Origin: Melioribacter roseus
GTDB taxonomy: Bacteria; Bacteroidota; Ignavibacteria; Ignavibacteriales; Melioribacteraceae
Reading direction: 5' to 3'
Length of the DNA stretch: 64,000 bases
NCBI GenBank assembly: GCA_020724265.1
Contig: DYHH01000007.1
Coordinates: 62,001-126,000, forward strand
Shown piece by piece: positions 8,851 to 15,891 of the stretch. Below the pieces are notes generated by a model that was given only the letters and a program-made list of their open reading frames with translations, was not told where the DNA came from and did no database searches. The position numbers were made by a program, and so were the translations under genes. Positions within the stretch are counted from its first letter, which is position 1. Every line of letters begins with the position of its first letter.

Positions 8851-9501
8851 ATGAATGTAATATCAGCAGAAGATGTGCTGGAACTAATGAAGAGTGATTC
8901 ATTGCTAACTAGGTATATTGATACTTCGGTTCCAATACCCAGTAATTTTAGAGGTCTAGGAGAAATAAAGATTATCCTTATAGGTCAAGACCCCACAGTT
9001 CAAAGAGCTGAAAGTAGAAAAGGTATTAAGACAGTATTAAATCTTGATAAAAACGGCTCGATAAAAAATTATGTCGTAAGAATCTGTGGTGCACTAGGTA
9101 TAAAGCTGGAGGAAAATGTTTTTGCAACTAACTTCTCAAAAAATTTTTTCATATCTCCTCCCACATTGATTAAAGAGATTGATGTTCTTAAAGAGTCAAA
9201 AAAATATTGGCTCCCGTTATTACAAAGTGAGATTAAAGAATTCCCAAAAGCAAAAATAATTTGTTTGGGTGAACCAATTCTTAATGTGCTGGTGAAAGAT
9301 AATTTTAATAAATATGTGCGGTTCTATTGGGATTATACTCAGGACTGGCAAGCAAGAAGTGAGTTCAATTTCAAACGAATTGAAGAATATCAAAATAATC
9401 TGGATAGAGTAATTTACCCATTACCTCATCAACCTTCTTTGAGAAAAAAGTTTTATAAAGAAAAGTTAGAGGACTATTTAAAATTTGTTGCTGAGAATTA
9501 G
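8851..9501 (+). CDS. Uracil-DNA glycosylase superfamily-like protein
   Basis: The 216-residue protein has IILIGQDPT (GQDP at residues 45-48), which matches motif 1 of the uracil-DNA glycosylase fold. Near the C-terminus PLPHQPS (HQPS at 193-196) matches motif 2, where a His and Ser flank the DNA-inserting loop. The middle carries IICLGEPILNVLV, the usual third strand of the fold. The residue following GQDP is Thr rather than the Tyr of classic UNG, so substrate and activity cannot be assumed. Family members remove deaminated or otherwise modified bases. As the last gene of the defence island, it could target modified phage DNA, but this is inference. GGAG lies just upstream of the ATG. Confidence 0.62.
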   Translation: MNVISAEDVLELMKSDSLLTRYIDTSVPIPSNFRGLGEIKIILIGQDPTVQRAESRKGIKTVLNLDKNGSIKNYVVRICGALGIKLEENVFATNFSKNFFISPPTLIKEIDVLKESKKYWLPLLQSEIKEFPKAKIICLGEPILNVLVKDNFNKYVRFYWDYTQDWQARSEFNFKRIEEYQNNLDRVIYPLPHQPSLRKKFYKEKLEDYLKFVAEN

Positions 9502-9617
9502 ATTGCGAAATTTACTATGGCAATCACTATGGCAGTACTCACGAAACACTTATGAATACTGGGATTTATGAGTTTTTGATTTTCTTATCAATTAGCATGT
9601 AAGAATAAAAAGAAATT

Positions 9618-9703
9618 GGTCACTTTTTAGTCATCGCTTTTCTTAAAATCTTTAGAAAATAAGCTAAAAACGAAATAAATATCGGAATGCGAGGCCTCCC
9701 TGA
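9618..9703 (-). repeat. 86-bp dispersed repeat, copy 1
   Basis: This stretch matches 26029-26114 in the same orientation at 74 of 86 positions, without gaps. On the minus strand both copies read as a short C-terminal tail ending in SFLAYFxKILRKAMTKK and a stop. Seven of the twelve differences fall in third codon positions of that frame, and a Leu codon differs twice without changing the residue, which hints at descent from a coding sequence. A 79-codon frame (9620-9859) includes copy 1, but nothing else supports it as a gene. The rest of the 9502-9851 gap holds only the hairpin listed next. Confidence 0.7.
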
Positions 9704-9751
9704 AACTAAGCTGATTGAGCAGCGTAAAGAAATTAGGCGTTGCTTAGTTTC
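9702..9751. repeat. 10-bp inverted repeat with 30-nt loop
   Basis: GAAACTAAGC at 9702-9711 is the exact complement of GCTTAGTTTC at 9742-9751. It immediately abuts the 86-bp repeat and lies 100 bp beyond the end of the TonB receptor gene. No T-run follows, so it is not a standard terminator; it could be the end of a degenerate mobile element. Confidence 0.5.
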
Positions 9752-9851
9752 GGTTATCCCGTAACCAGTACATACAATATTTTTTATACTGATCAACTTG
9801 CCAATTATATTGTGTACTATTTTTTTGAATTGGGGAAAAAACAATAAACGC

Positions 9852-11660
9852 CTAATCAATATTTATGTTGTACTCTAAACCAAACTTAATCCATCTGCCG
9901 GGCATCTTAATACTAGTAAAATCGACATAACTATTATTAAAAAGATTGGTAGCAGATAAAAACAGAGTAAATTGATTTAGATTTTTTGAAATCTTTGTAT
10001 CTGCTATAAAATTTGTAAGGTACTGTAATCGATCCTCAAATCTTGCGCACCAAGATTGACTAACACCAAAAGGCAGCGTGTTAAAAACTTTCAAAGTAAT
10101 CTGATGTCTTAGGTGTTCTAAGAAATATCTTGAATCCACTGAAGAAGTAGTTTTATCTATATTGAGATATGTGTAACCAATCGAAAGAGAATTAATGAAA
10201 AAATCATTAATTACGTAATCGAGAACAACCTCAAAACCAAGAGTTGTAATATCAGCAATATTTCTTACCTGCCAAGGGTTATTTTCAGAGAATTTAAACC
10301 AATCTATTATATTTGTTCCGTCTTTTTTAAAGATTGAGCAATTGAGCAATAAATTCCGGTCTTGAAAATATACGCCTAGTTCATAAGAAGATACTTCTTC
10401 GCTCGCCAAATTTATATTCCCGATATTTGCCGGGGAGTTATAATATAGTTCTGTAAAAGTCGGGATTCTAAAACCCTGTCCATAAGTACCGTAAATTCTA
10501 AATCGATTATTTAACCTCAGTGATAAATCAATTCCCGGCCAGAGTTTCCAATCACTGTTTCCGTATTTATACAAAAAGGAACCTACATTGAGGTTTATAT
10601 TTTCCCAGAGGGTGGTTTGTTGTTCGATGAAGAAACCTTTTCTCTCTCTTCTGTGATCCCCAAGATTAGAACTTTTAATCAGGTCTATGTTGAATTCCGT
10701 GCCGATACTTGTTATACCAAGAACTGTTTTAAAAGAGGATGAAAGTTCAATTCCATATACATCAGTCGTGTGAATATTTTCATAGAAAGCAGGGTTTGTA
10801 AAATCAAGAAGAAACCGGTCATGATTCTTTCGCCAATGGAACTTGGATGAAAAAGAAATGAAGCTGTTCGCAATATTTGTAGAGAGATTCAATAAATTTG
10901 TAGAAGTATGTTCCCACTGATTTGGGAAATTATTACTATAAAAGCTGTTGGCGCCAAATTTTTTATTATTATAACCATATAGTAGTTCAAGATTTCCACT
11001 TGGAAATTTCATACTTGATTGAATTGAAAACCCAAGGTCTTCGTAATTTGTATTATGTATATACCCATCTGATTTTGATCTATTAAATGAAATTCTATTT
11101 GAGAAATTCGAAAGCATAATTGAGCCGTTAATCCCTTGCTGAAAGTATGAATGTTGTCCCCCAACAACGGTTGCAGCAAAGGAATTTTTAGATATTTCTT
11201 TAGTGATAATATTTACCACCCCGGAAAATGAATTAGCCCCAAAGATTTTTCCGCCGGGTCCTTTTAATATTTCAATGCGGGCAACATCCGCTGTTCGAAA
11301 GGGGAGATTTAAATTGTGATGCCCGGTTTGGGGATCAATTACTTGAATTCCGTTAATCAGAATAAGAGTTTGTTCAAAGGTTCCTCCTCTGATGCCGATA
11401 TCAGATTGGATTCCATCAACACCTCTTTGCCGGATGTCAAGGCTCGCTGAATATTGAAGCAATTCGTTTAATGAGGTTGCAGGGAGTCTCTCTATCTCAT
11501 CAGAGGTTATTATTTGTACACTACGTGAAATATTAGAAAAGGATATTGGTGAAACTGATGATGATGTAACAACAATATCATCCAATTTATATTGAAGAGT
11601 ATCTTGGGCAGATGTAATTAAACTTGCCAGTATAAAAATCATATATAGTATCTGTTTCAT
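9852..11660 (-). CDS. TonB-dependent outer-membrane receptor (BtuB-like size)
   Basis: The 602-residue protein has a signal peptide (MKQILYMIFILASLITSAQ). The early stretch DDIVVTSS is a likely TonB box. The plug domain contains IRGGTFEQTLILINGIQVIDPQTGHHN and IEILKGPGGKIFGANSFSGVVNIIT, both diagnostic. The rest is barrel with many aromatic strands. It would import a ligand such as a metal chelate, vitamin or siderophore using TonB energy; the ligand cannot be told from sequence. GGAGG precedes the ATG. It is divergent from the sigma-54 activator gene, with a 135-bp shared upstream region, so the two may be co-regulated. Confidence 0.93.
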   Translation of the reverse strand: MKQILYMIFILASLITSAQDTLQYKLDDIVVTSSSVSPISFSNISRSVQIITSDEIERLPATSLNELLQYSASLDIRQRGVDGIQSDIGIRGGTFEQTLILINGIQVIDPQTGHHNLNLPFRTADVARIEILKGPGGKIFGANSFSGVVNIITKEISKNSFAATVVGGQHSYFQQGINGSIMLSNFSNRISFNRSKSDGYIHNTNYEDLGFSIQSSMKFPSGNLELLYGYNNKKFGANSFYSNNFPNQWEHTSTNLLNLSTNIANSFISFSSKFHWRKNHDRFLLDFTNPAFYENIHTTDVYGIELSSSFKTVLGITSIGTEFNIDLIKSSNLGDHRRERKGFFIEQQTTLWENINLNVGSFLYKYGNSDWKLWPGIDLSLRLNNRFRIYGTYGQGFRIPTFTELYYNSPANIGNINLASEEVSSYELGVYFQDRNLLLNCSIFKKDGTNIIDWFKFSENNPWQVRNIADITTLGFEVVLDYVINDFFINSLSIGYTYLNIDKTTSSVDSRYFLEHLRHQITLKVFNTLPFGVSQSWCARFEDRLQYLTNFIADTKISKNLNQFTLFLSATNLFNNSYVDFTSIKMPGRWIKFGLEYNINID

Positions 11661-11711
11661 ATTCCTCCAAAGGGGTTATTATTGTAGAATTATAAGTGTT
11701 GGCATCGAATT

Positions 11712-11729
11712 GGATACATTCAAGTATCC
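11712..11729. promoter_or_regulatory. Dyad in divergent TonB receptor / sigma-54 activator promoter region
   Basis: GGATAC (11712-11717) and GTATCC (11724-11729) form a perfect 6-bp dyad around ATTCAA, lying between the two divergent start codons. This is a candidate operator on layout alone. Confidence 0.3.
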
Positions 11730-11795
11730 GGTATCAGTTCATTTGTTGCATTGCGATTGCTATTGCATACCATACTAATCTTATATAATTTATAA

Positions 11796-14700
11796 ATGCA
11801 TTCTGATAAACTTGAAATAAGAATGAGAACAGCAAACTTCTTAATATCGATTATTTTATTATTCCTCTTACTATCAACAAGTAATTCACAAGATTATTCT
11901 ATCACAAACTATACCAAGGATAGAGATTTAGTAGGTAACCAGGTATTTAAAGTGTTTCAGGATAGCAAGGGTTACATGTGGTTTTGTACTTCTGCCGGCT
12001 TGATAAAGTATAATGGCTCCGACTATAAGGTTTACAGTGAACTAAATGGATTTCCAAGTAACATTATTTTTAATGTAGAAGAAGATGATAAAGGAAGAAT
12101 TTGGGTTGGTTCGACTGATGCAGTGAGCGTTATTGAAGAAGAGCGTGTTAAGAGCTGGACTTTTGGAGAATCCTCAAACTCATACCGAGTATTTATTGAC
12201 AACTATCAACGAATATGGGTTTACAGCATTAGATTGCCGGGAGACGTTTACTATTTTGAGAATGATTCACTTGTAAATTTTTCCCAACAATATAGGTTCA
12301 AGGATCAAAGGATGATTGAAGTAACAGGTGATGTAAACGGTGCGATATATTTTTTAAATGCCGATAGGGAGATATATAAATTCTTTTTAAACTCGCTTAC
12401 TAAGTCAAATTATAGCGGTATGGCTGCAGAAATTAGAGCATTACATTTTTATTTCAATTCACAAGGTAATTTGATTTTAACAGGCAACGGTGGTGTTGTT
12501 GAAGTAATTACAAAAGATGTGAGCAAAGGTTCTCTTCATTATAAGCCCATTACCAAAATCCCATCGCAATTCAGTATTCAGAATTCCAAGAACTATTATT
12601 GGATTGCGACCAAGAATGACGGTTTATTGAGAATTGATAAAGAAGGTAGTGTACTGCAAATAAATGAAAAGAACGGATTAATTTCTAATGCCCTATATAC
12701 CTTATATGAAGATAGAGAGAGAAGTTTATGGATCGGTACATATTCGAAAGGGTTATCAAAGCTTAATAACCTTATGTTTGTTTCTTATGGAAAAAAAGAA
12801 GGATTTACCGAGGATGCAATACTGACTTTATGTCCTAGCAAAGAAGAAGAGATTTATGTAGGAAGTGAGAGAGGAGCTTTTTTGTTTTCAGATGGAGAGT
12901 TCCACAGATTACAATTATTGGATGAAGACAAAAATGATTTCTCCAACAGCACATTTGTTAAGATAATGAGGAGTGTTTCTGGGGAAGTAAATTTTGTAAC
13001 AAGCACAGGAATATATACGCATAATAATAGAGGAACATATGCAAGAATAGGGGTTCATAATTCGGTGGTACAAACAGCCCATCAGACCGCGCAAGATGAA
13101 ATCCTGGTTGGAACAATAACCGGATTATTAAAAGTCTCCGACAACAACTCAGTTGTTCCAATTAATCTTGGCCTTGAAAACAATTTCATTCATGTAATTA
13201 AAGATTTTGGAAGTAAAGATTTGTTTGTGGGAACAGACAGCGGTTTGGTTGTTATAGATGAATGGGCTGTGTTAAAGAATGAAAATAAAATAAAGTTCTT
13301 TAAAGAATCAGACGGTTTAATTTCGAACAAGGTGTATGATGTTGTAATTTCAGATTTAGCAGATACTATAATAGCTACCAATAGGGGGTTAACAGTTTTT
13401 CCTGAGTCAAATCAATCTCCTTACAATATAATTGGGAATAATATTGTAAATGCATTATTAATAGATAGCGATGGAAATCTTTGGGCAGGGACATCAAAAT
13501 ATCTTTATTATTTTAGTAGGCAAGCGGATGGTTACAATTTAATAGCTACTTTTGGGCAAAATAACGGCTTAGCATCCAATGAGTTTACCTTACCTGGGAC
13601 AATATTCGAGGATTCTCAAGGAAATATTTGGTTTGGTACGGTTGGGGGTTTGACAAAGTTTAATCCAAATGAAATGCCATCATTAAATATTCGACCACAA
13701 TGTTATATTACCCAAATTAGGGTAAATGACTCAACAACTTTTATTCCCAATGATAAGGTTTATGAACTCAAACCTTCGCAAAATAGGTTGTCGTTTGATG
13801 TTGAAGTCCTTTCGTACCTTGAAGAAAATGATAATAGAATGGAATATTACCTAGAACCAATTGAAAAACCTTGGTCTAATAATTCTAATTATCAAAACAT
13901 CTCATACACTTATCTTGAACCGGGAGTATATACTTTCCACGTTAGGGGAGTTAATTATCTAGGAGTTAGAAGTGATGAGCAAATTGCAAAGTTCGAGATA
14001 CTTGCCCCAATTTGGCAAAGGAGCTGGTTCATCATACTTGCAATCATTTTTGTATTGTTAATGATCTATTTTTGGGTTAATTATCGCCAAGCATACATTC
14101 GAAAACGAAATAGTGTATTAAGGGAAATGGTGAATAAAAAAACTGAAGAACTATTGGATAGTAAAAATAAAATTGAAGAGCAGTATAATAGTTTAATGGA
14201 AATTCAAGAGGAACTTGTACAAAAAGAAAAACTTGAAACTGCATATAAGGAAATCGAAGTTTTAAAAAACAGATTGATTAGAGAAAATATTTACTTAAAG
14301 GAAAAGCAAGGTGGAATACTGGCAATTAGTTCAATAATTGGTGAAAGTAAAGCAATAATTGGTATCAAAGATAAGATTATGGAAATCGGACCAACAGATT
14401 CTACTGTGTTATTAACTGGAGAAACCGGTGTTGGTAAAAATCTAATAGCAGAAGCAATTCACTCTTTGAGCAGCAGAAAGGATAGATCTATAGTCACTGT
14501 AAACTGCGCAAGTATCCCCGAGTCATTAGTTGAAAGCGAATTATTTGGTCATGAGAAGGGATCTTTCACTGGTGCAAATGAGAGAAGGATTGGGAAATTT
14601 GAAGTTGCAGATGGTAGTACAATTTTTCTTGATGAAATTGGTGATATGAATTTATCGCTCCAAGTTAAGCTTTTAAACGTATTGCAGTCCAAAAAATTTA

Positions 14701-15296
14701 CAAGAGTTGGAGGTAATCAAGAAATTACAGTCGATACACGAATAATCGCTGCGACAAATCACGACTTACAAGAACGTGTTAAACAAGGAAAGTTCAGAAG
14801 TGATTTGTATTATAGAATAAATGTTATAGAATTACGCGTACCACCATTGAGGGATAGAGAAGAAGATATCGAAATGCTTGCAAAGTACTTTATTGACAAA
14901 TATGCGAGGTTGCTTAATAAAAAGATAACGGATGTCTCCAAATCGGCTTTAGAAAAATTAAAGAACTATTCCTTCCCAGGAAATATAAGAGAGTTGGAAA
15001 ATATAATTAATCGAGCCGTTATACTTTGTAAAGAAAGTACCATAACTGATGAGGATATTTTCCTGCAATCCAGTGATTATAACTCGCCTAATACCAATGC
15101 AGTACCCGGAAGGTCAAAATTGGTCACTTTAGAAGAGGTTGAGAGAGAATATATTATTGAAGTTCTTCAGAGAACTGATTGGAAAATTAGTGGCAAGAAT
15201 AGTGCATCGGATATTCTTGGGTTACATCATAATACCCTTCGGCATCGAATGGACAAACTTAATATTCCTTTTAGTAGAAAAATCCAATCTGAATAA
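11796..15296 (+). CDS. One-component sensor: two-component-type beta-propeller and Y_Y_Y domain fused to a sigma-54 AAA+ activator
   Basis: The 1166-residue protein (1157 from the alternative ATG at 11823, which gives a better signal peptide, MRTANFLISIILLFLLL). Residues 30-640 hold repeated propeller motifs of the type GYMWFCTSAGLIKY and GNIWFGTVGGLTKFNP. A Y_Y_Y-type domain (about 650-735, ending GVYTFHVRGVNYLGV) and one membrane helix (about 741-762) follow. A coiled coil (770-840) leads to a sigma-54 AAA+ domain with Walker A GETGVGKN (about 875), the sigma-54 contact loop GSFTGA (about 923, usual form GAFTGA) and IFLDEIGDM. A Fis-type helix-turn-helix ends the protein. The periplasmic sensor matches that of Bacteroidota hybrid two-component proteins, but no kinase or receiver is present. 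It should sense an extracellular ligand and directly activate sigma-54 promoters. Confidence 0.93.
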   Translation: MHSDKLEIRMRTANFLISIILLFLLLSTSNSQDYSITNYTKDRDLVGNQVFKVFQDSKGYMWFCTSAGLIKYNGSDYKVYSELNGFPSNIIFNVEEDDKGRIWVGSTDAVSVIEEERVKSWTFGESSNSYRVFIDNYQRIWVYSIRLPGDVYYFENDSLVNFSQQYRFKDQRMIEVTGDVNGAIYFLNADREIYKFFLNSLTKSNYSGMAAEIRALHFYFNSQGNLILTGNGGVVEVITKDVSKGSLHYKPITKIPSQFSIQNSKNYYWIATKNDGLLRIDKEGSVLQINEKNGLISNALYTLYEDRERSLWIGTYSKGLSKLNNLMFVSYGKKEGFTEDAILTLCPSKEEEIYVGSERGAFLFSDGEFHRLQLLDEDKNDFSNSTFVKIMRSVSGEVNFVTSTGIYTHNNRGTYARIGVHNSVVQTAHQTAQDEILVGTITGLLKVSDNNSVVPINLGLENNFIHVIKDFGSKDLFVGTDSGLVVIDEWAVLKNENKIKFFKESDGLISNKVYDVVISDLADTIIATNRGLTVFPESNQSPYNIIGNNIVNALLIDSDGNLWAGTSKYLYYFSRQADGYNLIATFGQNNGLASNEFTLPGTIFEDSQGNIWFGTVGGLTKFNPNEMPSLNIRPQCYITQIRVNDSTTFIPNDKVYELKPSQNRLSFDVEVLSYLEENDNRMEYYLEPIEKPWSNNSNYQNISYTYLEPGVYTFHVRGVNYLGVRSDEQIAKFEILAPIWQRSWFIILAIIFVLLMIYFWVNYRQAYIRKRNSVLREMVNKKTEELLDSKNKIEEQYNSLMEIQEELVQKEKLETAYKEIEVLKNRLIRENIYLKEKQGGILAISSIIGESKAIIGIKDKIMEIGPTDSTVLLTGETGVGKNLIAEAIHSLSSRKDRSIVTVNCASIPESLVESELFGHEKGSFTGANERRIGKFEVADGSTIFLDEIGDMNLSLQVKLLNVLQSKKFTRVGGNQEITVDTRIIAATNHDLQERVKQGKFRSDLYYRINVIELRVPPLRDREEDIEMLAKYFIDKYARLLNKKITDVSKSALEKLKNYSFPGNIRELENIINRAVILCKESTITDEDIFLQSSDYNSPNTNAVPGRSKLVTLEEVEREYIIEVLQRTDWKISGKNSASDILGLHHNTLRHRMDKLNIPFSRKIQSE

Positions 15297-15383
15297 TACT
15301 GAGTATAATTTTGTATAGATTTCATCAACTATTCGTTAAAACCATTAACTAGTCGGTTATACATAATAACCAGGATATGATTT

Positions 15384-15414
15384 AACCAAATATGGTTAAT
15401 AACCAAATGTGGTT
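15384..15414. promoter_or_regulatory. Paired palindromes: candidate enhancer sites for the sigma-54 activator
   Basis: AACCAAATATGGTT (15384-15397) and AACCAAATGTGGTT (15401-15414) are two near-identical palindromes with 17 bp between centres. They lie downstream of the activator gene and about 70 bp upstream of a -24/-12-like element. Additional AACC/GGTT half-sites occur at 15340-15372. Paired dyads upstream of the promoter are the normal layout for sigma-54 activator sites. Confidence 0.55.
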
Positions 15415-15465
15415 AGATTCTTCATCCTCACATCCATAATTCTTCTTCTTTTATACGCTTTTTTA

Positions 15466-15481
15466 CGGCACACCAATTGTT
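15466..15481 (+). promoter_or_regulatory. Candidate sigma-54 (-24/-12) promoter
   Basis: CGGCAC (15466-15471), five bases, then TTGTT (15477-15481) compares with consensus TGGCAC-N5-TTGCA. The -24 GG is intact, but the -12 GC is GT, a clear weakness. It lies 70 bp before the ATG of the next gene and just downstream of the paired palindromes. Confidence 0.4.
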
Positions 15482-15551
15482 CCCATAGTCATACTCTTAA
15501 TCTATAGGTTATAATTTAAATCGATTACTTGAACGGTCTGAGAGGTAGATC

Positions 15552-15857
15552 ATGTACACAATTCGTAGTAAAGCAGAAGTTAATAAATGTACTCTGTTTA
15601 TTGAGGGCTACATTGATGATGTGAGAAATCTTAAAACTGAATTGGTAAATGAAATTGAGTTAATTATTCCTCGATATAACAACGTCATTGTAGATTTATC
15701 AAATCTGCTCTTTATACCAAAAGAGGGAGTTGAAGTCTTAGCAATCATCAGTAGGAGATTTCCTCTAACATTTATTGGTTATTCGATCTATATACAATCT
15801 CTGTTAGTTAAAAAAAGGATATTGGATAATTCTGGGTCCGAATCAAAGAATGTATAA
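15552..15857 (+). CDS. Small protein, possible STAS-like domain
   Basis: This 101-residue cytosolic protein has no signal peptide. The order strand (CTLFIEGYID), helix (LKTELVNEIELII), strand (NVIVDLSNLLFIP), helix (GVEVLAIISRRF), strand (PLTFIGYS) matches the STAS fold of anti-sigma-factor antagonists. The segment DLSNLLFIPKEG aligns with the DLSxxxFMDSSG region, but the phosphorylatable Ser is replaced (PKEG), so a phospho-switch is unlikely. It is the first gene after the candidate sigma-54 promoter; GAGAGG lies upstream of the ATG. Function unknown; the fold call is from pattern only. Confidence 0.55.
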   Translation: MYTIRSKAEVNKCTLFIEGYIDDVRNLKTELVNEIELIIPRYNNVIVDLSNLLFIPKEGVEVLAIISRRFPLTFIGYSIYIQSLLVKKRILDNSGSESKNV

Positions 15858-15891
15858 GCAACTGAAATTAAATTAATTTGGGAGTAAAGTA

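Noticed and set aside
9620-9859. 79-codon minus-strand frame as a gene
   Set aside because: Only its last 28 codons are shared with the second repeat copy; no ribosome site, it overlaps the start of the hairpin, and it runs into the receptor gene end. Kept as repeat, not gene.
11705-11715. TTGGCAT...TTGG as sigma-54 promoter before the activator gene
   Set aside because: The spacing gives GG-N10-GA, without the -12 GC, and no activator-type palindrome of the AACCA class is nearby.
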